A stretch of DNA of 64,000 bases from Stichopus chloronotus. Its lineage: Eukaryota > Echinodermata > Holothuroidea > Aspidochirotida > Stichopodidae. How positions within the stretch are numbered: the stretch's first letter is position 1; every line of letters starts with the position of its first letter. The DNA lies in the NCBI GenBank assembly GCA_021234535.1, contig CM037845.1:13660643-13724642 (forward strand), in the 5' to 3' direction. Below the pieces are notes generated by a model, which ran no database searches, had not been told where the DNA came from, and worked only from the letters and a program-made list of their open reading frames with translations. Shown here one piece after another: positions 1 through 13,600 of the stretch. The translations under genes and the position numbers were made by a program.

Positions 1-2217
1 ACTTACATTTGACATGCGCACCTCAGTCCATTACCAGGTAGAAACTGGGCGCATGTTAGATGTGATGAAATGCAGTTTTTGCATCAATGCCACTGTACAT
101 ATGCAGTAAATTGATGCTTACATAAATTTACGGTACAGTAGCTAAAGTACTTACTAAAGTACTTTTGCTGCTCATGATGGTGAAGGACAGTATTTCAAGC
201 TATTTTGAAAATTTCTCAAAATAATGACCAACTACCTGATTGACCTGAGGTTTCTGATTGCATGGTGTCAAACAAACAATTGACCTGATTCAAATCCAAA
301 AGGGAAAGATCTAGACTACACTGTACTGTACAGTAGATCTTTGTGAGTTTGTCTTAATGGTCTGCTAAAACCACTTTCTTTATTCTTTTTGTGTTATGTT
401 CAAAGTCCACAAATTTGGTACAGCATTATGCTAGCACTGAAAAAGTGTGTGAGAGTGTAACTTTCTTTGGCCAAAATCCTTTTTATGGTTCCATGAGGAA
501 TTTTTCATCTCATGGTGTAACGTCACGATTCATCCATATATGTCATCTATGTAATAACCATTAGTAATTATTACAATGTGTCTCCTTACTAGAGCAAATC
601 AAGATCTAAACTACTGTACATGACGGCAAGTACTGTACTGTATCACACTGCTCATAAATTATGCAGACCTGTGCACTGGACAGGCAAACAAATTGGAAAA
701 TACATGAAGATATGGTAAACAGCCTCTGGAAGCTCTCACAATACAGAATAAGACAATTTGAACACAGAAAATGACTTTGAACTGAGGTCTGCTTCAGTAC
801 AGTATCCAGTACCCCAGACACATACTGCACTGTACATGTACTGTGCTGTGAACTGAAAATATGTCCCACGCAATGTGTGATTTAGACCAAATTTATTTTC
901 ATTTCATGATTTTATATTTTTCTTGGGGGACCTGTAGCACCCCTCTCTACATCCGCTATTGTTTGATAGTGTAAAAGTAATGTTACCATAAATTGCTATA
1001 GCACTTGAAACAGAGAACTGTATAATTCCTGTACAGTACTTCCACCACTGCTGCAGTACTGCACTGTACCCTCCTTCACGGCATGCACTGGTTACAACCA
1101 TTACATGCCTCTGATTACATTATAATGAACATGGGTGAGAACACAGTTCAACACACACACATGCTGGTTTTGTCGTGAAGCTACTGTAAGCACACATGAT
1201 ACATTACTGTAAGTAAACCTTAAGTCAATTTTTAAAGTGTAACATACAGTATGAGGTGATTTTGCATGGACTGCACAGTACTACAGTGCAGTGCATACTA
1301 TACAGTATGTAGTGTGAAAGCTAATGTTCACTGATATGTACCTATTACCTACGCATTATAAATAAACAAAGCCATAGTCCATTGTATACAAGGCCCAAAT
1401 TTAATGGCATTACAGCATTTTAGCACTGTTTGCCCAGTCCTTTGCTGCCAGGTCTTACTGTACACACTTTCCACTCAATCTGCCTTGTAACAGGGCCACA
1501 GGAGCAATATCTGCTTGTTATTACATTGGTGACAGCAGGTGTACACCTGGGCATAAGAGGTCAGCTCTCAATATATAGTGAGAGGCTTAAAATCCTCCTG
1601 TCAGGCCAGATGCTAGACAAAAGGTATAGATCTAAAAAGGTAATTAATTACCAGCAGCATGGAAGTGTACAGATAACCCAAACTTTGTCTCCCGAGAAAT
1701 GAACAACCAGGAACAGCGGTCACCCATTATTAAAAATAGGGTTGAACAGTTTGTGACGAAGGTCCCACTTGATTATACTGTGACCATGATGATGAAAATA
1801 TTGCTGCACACCAATCAGAATGAGAAGTGGGGGTTACAGTATGGTGTGGCAGAAAGAGCTTAGCAAAAGTCATTTAAGTTTTTCTTTTAAAGTTTTCTTC
1901 TGTTTTTTTTTTTTTTAAATATTGGGCAACAGCTACTCTCGTATTTGACTTTGACAAAATCTCAGGCTTTAAAAGTGACAGATCTACTGTATCTGAGTGT
2001 GTTTACAATACAGTAGTACCGACAGTAGCTCTTCATTTTATTTTGTTTCTTATGTTCTCCTGGATAGAAGATGCCAAATTTGCAATATGCCAGTGCTTTA
2101 CTTTTAGGATTCTTAATAAAGGTCATTCCACAGTACCTAAAATGATACTGTATCTTCGAGTCAAGTTTGAGTGCATTAACTTAAAACACTTTTTGCAAGA
2201 TACAGTACGGTACTTAC
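1..2217. other. Flank or intron of the first minus-strand gene, no exon seen
   Basis: I see no convincing coding exon here. The open frames are short, lack paired splice sites and have no protein-like pattern. The exon ending at 2218 has a good donor, so this stretch is probably the next intron, and further exons of the gene lie here unseen or beyond the left edge. The sequence is AT-rich and full of TACAGTA/TACTGTA words. Confidence 0.5.
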
Positions 2218-5200
2218 CGCGGCCAACGATCCATCTCTAGTAACTTGATCTTCAAGATCCTTGAGAGCTTGCTGGAGATCAAAAGTATCATTCAGTGATG
2301 ATGCCCCCACACTCCTCGGTAAACCCATCGTCTGCTGTTGCTGGATCTCCGTGTCAGCCATGTCATCAGCACTGTAGCAGAAATGAATGATAACAGATCG
2401 TGCCAATATGATAAAGGATAGGTTTGACAACAAATAAACATGAAATCAAGCTTCCAGAGGTAATTAACTGACAACAAACTTCCATAAATTTTTTTTCTGG
2501 CCCGCGAACACTTCCATGGCCTTTCTCTATTAAACCCACACAAAGATGAAAAAAAAGACGAAAATTTGTGACTGTGTGAAACAACCTTCAAAATCGGTAT
2601 TCATGTGAACTGTTTTTCTAAATGCATCAGTAAATTACAAATGCAACCAGTGGGTACATGAGCCCAAATACGCGTCCATTGTGCAGCCAAGGAACACAAC
2701 CGTACATGGTTTTCTATGGAACAGGAGAGTACATTACAGTACGTACACTACCGAATGCAATGCTGGCCAGACATGCAGAAAAGTATGGTACGGGGGCCAG
2801 TTATACAGTAATGGTGCAAATTTGTCAAACATAATCTTACTTCTGAAGCAAAGGCAACTTCAATTTGCTACCCTCAGTGACCCACTTTGAATTTTGATGA
2901 TATCTAATTCTATAGGATTTGAAATATGGAATGGATATTAGGATTTTGTTTTTACAGACTATCATGCTATACCTGACCATTGCTAACAACACACTATCTT
3001 TGACCCACTGTACAGTGTACACCCTACTACAGGTACTGTAAACAAGGGAGGATAGATTGGCTGACTCCCAAACAAGAATAGCAGGTTTTACAGTAGCCTT
3101 TTTGTTGAACTATCATCCACTAATCAGACTCAGAATTTGACCTTTGTCGACCTCACCTGACCACTGACCTCCACGAATAACAAAGAGCAATAAGGCAACT
3201 TTCACTTCTTTGAGAAGACAGTATCAACTTGACAACATTTTGAAATGGTGACTCTGCTGAAGTTTTAACACCACAAAAATGTATCATATGTGCTCTGAAA
3301 AATGAGGGCTACTGAAGAGTACTATGTACCCATAGTACACACAGACTGATATTCACACTGAAATTCAAGCAACCTTCTTGAGATACAGTGTTTACAAGCC
3401 ACAAACACACCATCATGTGGATTCTGCTTGACTTTGGCAACTGAGGAATCAAAGTGCAGCATCCTGTACATAAACTACTGTATGCCCACACTGAGCCACT
3501 TTAGCAAAATATGAATGTTCAAGTGCAGTAAACATACAAATAGCAAATAATTGACTGCAAACTAAACAAACAGATGTATTACACAGGGAATGCACACCAC
3601 TAACGGTGAGCAGGAGAATCTACTTGCAGTCAGCCGTACTGTTAAAGGTCATGTGACTTGCATCTACAGGTAGAAAAGAGAGCTGGCATCATTTAGAAGT
3701 TGCAAAGTAAAACCCTGAGTGAAAAATCCATTGGAATTTTGCTTCTATTACTATTTTTGAGATAAGACTTTTCAAAGTCCGATAAAAGATGCAAAACAGA
3801 CGTTCTGTACAGTGTTGCACACGGTCAATAGTTCTTTTGTTGAGTCAATTAATGACGTACCAAGTTTTACATTGGTAAGTGTAAGTGATATCAATTTGAA
3901 GAGAAAAAATGGGCTTCCAAAATGAAATCCTTTGGGCATACTGTACAAAATTCTGAAATGTATGTCCTTGGAATAAAGTTAAGTAAACCAAGAATTAACA
4001 TCAAACATGTCACATGAGTCCATCTCATAACATCACAAATCTGCATACAGTGCTTAGCCACTGTCTATGCATGTTGGAGCTACTGTATGAGACAACAATT
4101 TGCCTAGTATAAAATTGTCAATCTTTGATGGATTTTGATGGAATTCGTGTCTACTTTTAATACTTCCAATGGTTTTCCAAATTGTGACATCACATATGCA
4201 GGTCTACAGTACAGTACCACAAGTCACATAACGTTGCTTTGCATGTACTGTATGCCATGTGTTATGCTACAAACATACTTTTCAAACACATGGACACAAC
4301 TACACAACAACGCCAGGAAATTTGAAAAAATATTTGGAAAGAGTTCATTGCGAAAAAAACAATGCTATGACCGTGACTGTTTGTGAATACTGTAGATGTA
4401 CAGCACATGCAGTGCTATGTGTACAGTAGGTTGAAACTGACACATCTACCGTACTACCGTTCTCCTTTAAAATGTAGTCCTGTATTACTGTATATACTTC
4501 ATTAACATTGGTACCAGTATCAGCTTAGGTACACAACAGCAAACTACACTACAGGCTATCTTTCCACCATAATAGAGTATGCTTGCTATGCTCAATTACA
4601 GTATTGCTTATGTCAGTAAGATATGTGCTGTGGTGTATAAACTTTTGTTTGCAGAAAATAAATAATGCTAAGCACCACCTCCTCACAAATACTCAACATA
4701 CCAGTGGTAATGCAATGCATGCTTATCTCAGTTACTATACTACAGTACTGTATATCCACAAATAAATCACTAACTTCTGTTTTTAAAAGGAGGGTTGCCA
4801 AGTCATTGCATAGAAGATAAACCTGCTGTACAGTATCACCTTCATGATTAAAATTCATGTGATAAACAGAAAAATTAGATGAAGTTTACCATCTAAGTCT
4901 GGGTCACCTTCACTGCACAATATATACATACACAATGCTCATTCTTGATTCTTCTCAGTCTTGTAGAGTTGCCATGTGCACAATTAAACTTTGGTTGCCA
5001 ACATAATGCTACAGCACAGTAAACCAACCACTGTACAGTGTACAGTACATGATTGTTACTGCAGTACCTGCTACTCAGCTACTGTACAGTGTCTGTACCT
5101 CAGACTGCATACAGTACTGTATGTACACCAGTGTGGACACTGTACGTACCATGCACTCTTTGACACTAAACAGTAGGAACGGAACATTTTCTTATGCCAT

Positions 5201-8200
5201 TCTGCACTGCTCAAAAAGCTCTGCAAGTGACCTTGTATTTTCTTGTGCAATTCAGCAAATGTACTGTATAAACCGAAAACTAACGTGGATAACTGCGTGC
5301 ATTGAACATACAACATACTGCAAATTAAGCTACAGTAAGTACCTATAGTACAACAATGTAGCATACCATAGGAAGACCTTTTGACAAAAAGGGTATCAAG
5401 TTTCTGCAATTTGAGACATTGACATTTCACAACATAATCTCCCTAACATTCATGAGATGGGACTTTACAATGTGCCAAACTGGTTGGTCCACTCTCTTTG
5501 CTGTGGTCACTACTATACAGTAACTGTAAATATTGTAACAATCACTCAATCCCTTGTTGAGTCATCACACAAGATTGCAAGATATTTGAAAATCACAACA
5601 AATGATATGACAAACAATTTGTTTAAGAGTATGCTAGTAACTGACACATTTACCAAACAGCACCATGTGACAACACTGTGCAACAATTAGTATTACAGGA
5701 CTTGTAGATCAAGCAGGTCTATCCCCATGCTGGTCTTGTACTGTACCAATGACTCTCGTACCGTACAGTACAGTAGTACTGTATAGTAAACTGATCAAAA
5801 CTATTGATAGCCATCAACAAGGACCAAATCCAGCATACAGTACATACAAGTTCATTAAAGATTGCTCACAAATGTCTCAAAAATCACCACCTAAAGTCAG
5901 TGAGATTTTCGTGCATGTTACTATATACAGTTTAGCACAAGGATGAAGGGAATATTAACTTGTCATTTGCAGCGGAACTGCAACCAAGATTCTGAATGTC
6001 GTTGACAGTGAACAGCAATCAAGATTCTGAAAGTTATTGAAAGTGGAACAGCAATCAAGATTTTGAAAGTTATTGACAGTGAAAACTACGGCAATCAAGT
6101 TTCTGAATGTCATTGACGGTGGAACAGCAAGAATGAAGAGAATAATATGAACTGATCATTTTTAGTGGAACTGTAATCAAGATTCTGAATGTCATTGACA
6201 GTGGAACAACAATCAAAATTCTGAGGGTCATTGACAGTGGAATAGCAATCAAAATTCTGCATGTCATTGACAGTGGAACAGCAATCAAAATTCTAAATGT
6301 CATTGACAGTGGAACAGCAATCAAGATCCTGAATATCATTGACAGTGGAACAGCAATCACCATTCTTAATGTCATTGACAGTGGAACAGCAATCAAAATT
6401 CTAAATGTCATTGACAGTGGAACAGCAATCAAGATTCTGAGTATCATTGACAGTGGAACAGCAATCACCATTCTTAATGTCATTGACAGTGGAACAGCAA
6501 TCAACATTCTGAATGTCATTGACAGTGGAATGTACTGCACAGCAATCAAGATTCAGAATGTCATTGAAAGTGGAACAGCAATCAAGATTCTGAAGGTCAT
6601 TTGGAGTGAAACCAAAAATCAAGTGTCTGATAGTATGAATATTGATGAATATTATTGGCACCATTTTATGATTTACGATAAACTCAATGCTCTCTGAAAG
6701 TGATCATCCAATGCCATTCGGTTCGACTACAGTATGTCTTTCCTCTGAATAATTGCACAATATATCTATCATCTGTGTCTATAATACAGTAGCTCTTCAA
6801 AACATGAAATGAACATATCCGTAATGTGAATGACACTGCAATATCAGGATGAGGAGAGCAATGAACCTGAAGGGAGTTTAAAGATCTATTATTTTTTGTA
6901 TGTGGTGACATCATCACTGTTCCTGCTGATCTTTTTTCTCCTTGCTTTCATCAATTAACCTTTTTGTGATGTTATTTTCCATTGACCCGGGTCAATTATT
7001 TACTGTAGGTCAACTACGGGTCAGTTATTACGTCAGCGTTTATTCTTCTAGCCATTGGTGTTTGAGGTGTGTGCACAATGGCGCATCACCTGCCTTCTCT
7101 TTAGTGGTGCAACCTAAATACACTGCTGCCATCAGTATCGACCCAAGGTTCAATGCATTTTAAACTGAAATAATTACTTAGACTGCTCCTACTGGACCCA
7201 CATCATGCTAGAACAAGGTCTAAAAGAAACACAATACAGTTCAATGATGACAAATTAAAGTTCTGGAACCAGCAATGGAGTCCTTCTCCCTACAGGCAGT
7301 GCTATTGTACTGTAACGACTCTCACAGACTCAGACATGTTGTCTACCAGCACTCTGTGAGTGCTGTCAATTTCTGTTACCATTTGACCCTGAGTAAAATT
7401 TCATTTTAACATTCCAACAAATAGTTAGAGTAAAGTAGTACAGTACTCATTGCAGTTGCCATGCATTAAAAGTGAAACACTGTACTTCATACTCTTCATC
7501 AGATACATACATACTGTGATGCAGTTGAAAATTTACAACTGCACCTTACAAAATTCATCCCGTTGAACCCAAACGACCTTTTATCTCCATCATCCATCTT
7601 CCAGTAACATGGTGTGATCAACAAGGCAAACTGGAAACTTAAATACACATATATGTGAAATGAAATGAAATGAATCAACGTTTTTCTTGTTTCCACTGAA
7701 CTTACTGTATCTTTACAAGTGTTCTGCAAGTGGACTTTAGTTAACTGCAAATAACAAGCGTGCTTTCTTTTTCTCCACGCAATTTAGATAACTGTACAGG
7801 TCTCATACATGTCAGTATATTCCCATTTCAGATACTGTATTTACAAGGTTCAAACAAGAAAAAAAAAATACAGTACAGTATATGCCAGCCACAACAATTT
7901 CTTACCTCCACCAAAAGGCAGGTTTTGGCTGTTGTCCTACAGTAAGTTCACTGCCATACTTTAAATACAAGAATGGGATAAATTTACAATCTGGTAATTG
8001 TCAAACATTCAAGTGAGCCATGGATTTCACTTGGCATTGTTCTTGTTTGTCAATTACTGTATTATAGGATTTGCATTGTGTTAGTTTACGGTACAGTAGT
8101 CCTCCTCCTTCATGCCTGCCTAGGGCTACTATAGGCAAGTGTGGATTGTTGCAACAAAGGTCAAGTAACATACAAAAGCAGTTTCTCAGAAGACTTTCAA

Positions 8201-8935
8201 GAAAATTTGGGCATGCAGCATTCTCTTCATTCTTTTTATTCTCTCTCTCTCTCTTAAACGCAGGAACCTGAAAGGCCCATTGGCAGCAAGGCAAAATGTT
8301 TTTGTGTGCCTCATCAAGGCAGCAATATGTTAGATCATACTATACATACTGTACAGTATGGTGCAGCATGGTGTCAATGGGTGCAAAGTGGCAAAGACAT
8401 CCAAAAGACATTGTCAGTAAAACACTCTTCTGTTGATGGAAAGAAGATAAAAGCCCATGTGGCAGGAGAAAGCGTGCATGTGTGGGCAAGAAAGTGTTGC
8501 TTTGTTTTACTTATTTTTCTACTTGACTTATTTACTGTAGTAGTCATTGGCACTTAAATAGCTAGGTCCTACAGAAGAAAAACAGAAACTCCTGAACATA
8601 GTGCACAGTATAATAATAAGTTAACTTTATTTTCTGTAGCATATGGGCAAATTATGAAAACATTTATTCATTCTCAAAAGGTACAGTACTGTAATGCATA
8701 GAAACACATATATCTCAAGCTTTTTCCCTCCAGATACCCCAACTTTCAAAGATACTGTAGACTGCATGCCAGAGGGCAAACATCAACTGTAGAAGCATGA
8801 ACAAGATCTGCACTAAGTCCCACTCTCTTACCTGCTCATGTAATTAATAGCCTGTTGGAGGTCTTCTTCGCTATCCCCAAGAGATGAAATTCCATCACTA
8901 AGGTCTCCATTTTTCCTTGTCACAAATTTGTACAT
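2218..8935 (-). CDS. Unrecognised acidic Gln-rich protein, first two coding exons (partial)
   Basis: Two exons join in phase on the minus strand: 8935..8832 (104 nt) and 2371..2218 (154 nt), together 86 codons. Exon 1 starts at ATG 8935; an in-frame TGA lies three codons upstream, so this is the first possible start in that exon. It ends at a good donor (CAG/GTAAGAG). Exon 2 follows an acceptor ending CTACAG and ends at GCG/GTAAGT in phase 0. The visible protein is acidic with a QQQQ run at residues 45-48. A short motif occurs twice, SSLGDSEEDLQQAI at 17-30 and SSLNDTFDLQQAL at 59-71, once per exon. I do not recognise the family; a coiled-coil or adaptor protein is possible. The remaining exons lie to the left. 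The 6.5 kb intron contains a minisatellite and a dispersed repeat. Seen: exons and phases. Inferred: that they form one gene. Confidence 0.7.
3655..4200 (+). repeat. Dispersed repeat, copy 1 of 3
   Basis: This stretch is similar along its length to 21390-21905, and its first part to 53960-54150. Shared landmarks in order are a TTTTTGAGATA(T/A)GACTTTTCAAA core, a GTTGCAC word, TTCTTTTGTT, then (copies 1 and 2 only) a TCAATCTTTGATGGA segment. Copy 1 begins beside AAAGGTCATGTGAC and copy 2 ends beside GTCACATGACCTTT, which may be remains of terminal inverted repeats. No protein is encoded, so it may be a non-autonomous transposon. Confidence 0.65.
5966..6630. repeat. 36-bp minisatellite
   Basis: A unit of 36 bp built around CATTGACAGTGGAACAGCAA is repeated in tandem about 17-18 times, with degenerate units at both ends and nearly uniform units in the middle (about 6200-6540). 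Because 36 is a multiple of three and most units lack stops in one reverse frame, the array creates false repetitive open frames on the minus strand. There are no spacers between units. It lies inside the large intron of the first minus-strand gene. Confidence 0.9.
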
Positions 8936-10535
8936 GTCCAATCAAGATCATTTGTGTTTTCTGTTCAATCCAAAGCCATTCAAAACATTCAAGTTGACTA
9001 TTTCCTGTTTGAACAGTTGCGATAACTTAGGCCGTGACTGTCTCACGATCACAAGATAATAACGTAAGACATACAGTAAACACTTGAATATCATGGCATT
9101 GTTCCTACCTGTAGGCCTATTTACTGTAGTTAACTTGCATTATGAATTTGGCCTGTTCAATATGAGTTATAAGTAACAGACCTACCGTAGACCTAACACT
9201 ACATCAGAAACAAAATTTATTTGAATTTTTACAATGAGACACTGGCAAATTCTTTAAATTCATCACTGCAACGTCAGACCTGTGACTCACAACATTTGAG
9301 CTGTCTTAACTCCTATAGTTACATTAACCTAAATGATTAAGTAGGTGAGGGTAAACATGCAGCTTTGCATTTAACTGTTGCCCACTTCACGTCTGTTCAC
9401 ACTTCTTCTGTCTGTTTACTACCCAATGTATATACAGCATTGCAGTAACTTAGCTGACTAACCTAGGCCCACAATATTATGGCAGTGAAGCAATTTTATT
9501 TCCACCAGTAACCAAAACATTACAATTTTACATGTGTTCCTGTGCATAGTGTCAAAATATTAACAAATTAAGATACGGTTATAATTATTCAATTTTGTAC
9601 ATTAAGTAACATACCATAACACTACAGGTAAACAGAGAAAAAAAACTTGTGCAGTATTTATAAATCATTTCCCCACAAGAACTTAATGAAACTGGACCAG
9701 CCCATACTTGTTAGGTGTACTGGGTAGGCTAAGCTGGTGATCGAAGTTTATTGATAACTTAGCCTAAGCAATCTACAATAAAAACTACAGTAATTTTACA
9801 AACATTAGACTAAGTTAAGTACTGTAGGCAATGGCCTAACGTAACATACGAACTAGTGTAAAAGTGTTTCTCACAAATTACAATCATCTGGTTGCACTAA
9901 CTTACTACTTAGCCAAACTACAGCCAGTAACTTAGTGACTTACAGGTAGGCCAGCTTACCGGCTACTGTGCAGTAACTTACACTACAGCGTACAAATCGA
10001 CAACTGACACAGTGACAGTGATGAAATTGAACCAAGCAACAAGTTGAACAACATAGTCTAGTTTAGTTTACAACACAAAAACTAATTGAACTCGTTTAAA
10101 TTAGTTTAAATTCACAATTACATTGCTAGGCTCAGTTAAATCAAACTGTACTAACTGCTGCTGAAGGTTTTGTAAATGCGCACAGACGTGGAACGGCCTG
10201 TTACAGTACCACTACCAGTAGCTATGTTGGAAGGTTAAAAGGTTAGGCTAGGCCTCGGGCGGAACCTGTTGTTAGGCTAGGCCTAACGTTACCGCTATCC
10301 TGACATACCGAGTGACATACTCATGTGCAATGAAGTGTGGACTGACTATTGTGGGTTGAGCATGCAGCTCAACAGGGAAAGTGAAACTAGTAACGATAAC
10401 TTTGGCAGGCCTAGCAGTAGTTAAACGTTGCAACCCGGAACTTGAATACTTTTCCCGCTGTGAATGCATTTAATATATTCCTGGATCAGCAGTTAATTTG
10501 TTGCAGCAATAATGATTGTTCTTTCACTTTCTTAC

Positions 10536-10650
10536 CTTTACGCACAAAGCGCGACCGACACAGTTTTATCGAAGAACACCACCATTTGCTGGTTAAATAG
10601 CCAGCGAGAGGTTAGGGTTGGTTTCTAAGCACTGAGTTGAAGAGTGTTTA
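10536..10650 (-). other. Possible 5' noncoding exon and promoter of the first minus-strand gene
   Basis: On the minus strand a strong donor (AAAG/GTAAG) ends a candidate exon at 10536. The sequence just upstream is richer in CpG than its surroundings. It lies 1.6 kb upstream of the first coding exon (start at 8935), which could be reached through a weak acceptor near 8960. The upstream limit is a guess and no TATA box is evident. Between 8936 and 10535 I see no other gene; TAGGCCTA-type words are common there. Confidence 0.35.
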
Positions 10651-10699
10651 CATCAGCAACATGTAGAGGACGCTGTGTCGTAAGTCGCTCAAATAAATC

Positions 10700-13600
10700 C
10701 ATAGATGGATTATCTATGTCCAAAACTTAAAGGCTGTATTGCATCACCCTAAGCTATATTTTTACCTCCCTGAAAGGAAAATTCTCAACTGGTTCTAAGT
10801 TACAGTACTCTTAGATTGCCAGCAAATTCGAAAGATGCAGAGCAGCTCGTATTACACAGCGTACACAGGGATCCATTGTTTTGATTACACATGTGGAGGA
10901 ATGTAAGACAGGCTGAGAGGAAGGTGGTTGGGAGAATTGAAACTGTCTGGGGTGATGCATTACAGCCTTTAATAAACGAAAGCCACAACTGTAGTAAAAT
11001 CGTCATAAGGGCAACAATGAATGCTCAACTTCATTTTACTTACGTCGAGATATTTACAATTAGTTACCAATTTATGGAATGTAAGATACCAAACGTCAGA
11101 CCGTGCTTCGATCATCAAACCACTATCGCCGATCACTGATGCACAGAAAAGATGGGGGTATAGACTATCTCTGTTTGCAGCTGCTGACAGGGGTTCCACC
11201 CCCCTAAAAAAAGTGGAAAATATGTCCTCTAGCTGTTCGGTGTCGAGTCACTGAAGTAAACGGCTCTGAACGTAGAAACAATTCAGTTTCAAAAGCAACG
11301 CAGTCAAGACTGATGGCATCGGTATATATATACACGTCCGTCGTGCACTGATGTTACACATTTCTGGCCTCAGTGCCAGTTTCGCAACCAACCTTTTGTA
11401 AATAAGCAAATGAATCAATACATAAAATCACAAGTGTATCCAGGGGGAGAAAAACTAGGGCCATCCCCAAAAATGTTGTTTCAAAAAATTTGCTGAAGTA
11501 ATATAATAAGTGCATATGTTACAAAACATATTAACTTCGCAATAAATAGGCCTACAATTTTGTTACAGTCGCGTGTAAGGATGCGTGGCAAGCGGAGTAT
11601 GGGTCAGGGTCAAGGAATGAGGCGGGGGGGGGGGGAGTGAAGAAAAGCTGGAAAAGTGAAAAGTAATTTGTGGAGCGGTACTATTTTCATCCCCAAACTT
11701 ATGGCGGTCATCGCGCCAAATGATGGTGACGCGCTCAGCTTATAGTTCCCGGAATAGTCTTCCAGTTTCTTCACGGGACATTAATTCCCAAGTCGAGATA
11801 TTAAATGTTGAAGGTATTTCACTCAAATTAAAATAGCTGCGCAATAACTTGTGATGTCATCATCACGAATGTCAGAACTTTTGAAACATTAGAAGAAAAG
11901 TTACTAGTAGGCCTACTCTTAAATGAGAAACTATAATGTACGCCTGTGGACACCATCACCGAATGCCACGTATACAGTTTATACTTTTCAAGATACAGCG
12001 ATTTGAAAGTCGATGATAATTAATCAGATACGCATGCTGCCGTCATTCTGAGATCGTGACGTCATGACTACAAGTATCTGACGGGCATCGGTTTTTCTTT
12101 ATAATTTATCGTCAAATACTGACATCAACGCTAACTAGATTCAAATCAAAGTATAATGAGTAATTTAATCATGGCGCATGACATACCTCAGGGAATTCAG
12201 CACAATGTGTGTACACGCATGTGTATCATGCATCAGTGGAACTAAAGTGTAAAACAGGTGAATACATTAATTAATGCCTGTCATCAGGACTTATGTGACA
12301 CAAAAATTCGACTCAGTACCCAAGTCTGTTCGCAATCAACTCATTCAGACAAAAAAGTGGCAGCACCCTTTCCTGGCAAAAACTGAACTTGGGAAGGTAA
12401 CAATTTTTTTTTAATGAAACGTTGGCAAGGTGTTTGTGAAATATTTCTCGGGTTCATATTATACAGATTTCCAGGATTCCGTTCTCCTTTACAGGGATTG
12501 CATGGCCACTGTAGAAAATTAATATTTCATACAATTCAGTTAGATATATTTCCTCTCTTTATTGGTGAGAAATATATCTTGAGCGTGTTCGGCTTGGAAC
12601 TTGTCATGGATATTTAAAGATGAGAAAAGATGGAAAACTGTGCTTTCACTCAGAAAACAACTATTTTAATATACTTTTAATTCTTACAAAATCCTGACTA
12701 TCTCCCCAAAATGATCACAATAGCTTAAACGACGTGACCTTAATTTCCGCAATATTGTAAGGTCAATCTACAATGCACCCAATTTTAATTTTCACTAATG
12801 CAAAATTTTTAGATTAAATAAGAGTTTTCACTTCCAAGAAGAACATTTTTTTCAATAATTTCTCAACTGTTGTGTAACCGGGAGGGGGGGGGGGGGGCAA
12901 CCGGAAATCGTTCTTGATCACAGAAGTCTTTCTCCAGAATGTAATGTCTTGAGTTATGAGCAAAAGATTTGGCATGAGTTTTGAAGAAATGTCAGGAGTG
13001 AAAAAAAAATATATTTTGCCTCCTTTAATTGAGAACCTTCTCTTTATTGTCAATGGAATATTCCTTTTAAGTGATTGCCATTTCTGCAGCAGGCCTACTT
13101 GCCTTGACAAAGGTTGTCGTAGGCTATAGTGGGAGTCAGTCTGCACTCCCCATCATAGAAACAAAGAATTCTTCCATTTTGGTTTATTAATCACTCTAGC
13201 AATTCATACGATGTCTTTCATCATGAGTGTGCGTATACATGAATCACTCAATTTCGTGGAAATTCTTTCAAGGATCAAAAACACCTCAAAGATCACGACA
13301 TTTCCGGGCCCATTTTTCTGTTTACTTCACTCCTCAACCACCTCCTGCATATAAATGCAGCTTAAATTCGTTTCTAACTAAATAAATTTATTTTGGGGGT
13401 GGAGGAGGAGGGGGGGGGGGTCAAAATATGATTCGGGAGGGATCCCCATGCCGGTGCGTGCCACTGAATTTTGAACGTGTTCTCAGTAGTTTGTCATGCT
13501 AACGCCACGACGTTAGTCTCCCTAATGGATGGCCTTTGTTGTTATGCCTATAATAACTTCCAGATTAACAGAACATCAAAAGTGGCTTTGGTAGTGATAA

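Larger units (their letters stand above)
1..8800. repeat. Region rich in palindromic TACTGTACAGTA-type words
   Basis: The words CTGTA, TACAG and TACTGTACAGTA-like palindromes recur at high density, for example near 310-330, 5030-5140, 5750-5785, 7860-7885 and 8340-8360. They also occur elsewhere in the window, but less densely. There is no fixed period, so this is not a simple tandem repeat. Confidence 0.5.

Noticed and set aside
1430..1702. 90-codon plus-strand frame
   Set aside because: No recognised motif, AT-rich context and no splice or poly(A) support; chance length for this composition.
6070..6549. 159-codon minus-strand frame with a 12-residue repeat
   Set aside because: It is the translation of the 36-bp minisatellite; the repeat explains it fully.
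5966..6630. CRISPR-like regular repeat
   Set aside because: Units are contiguous with no unique spacers, and the genome is eukaryotic.
10891..11254. Overlapping frames of 68-82 codons on both strands
   Set aside because: Several frames are open at once and none shows a family pattern, which points to chance.
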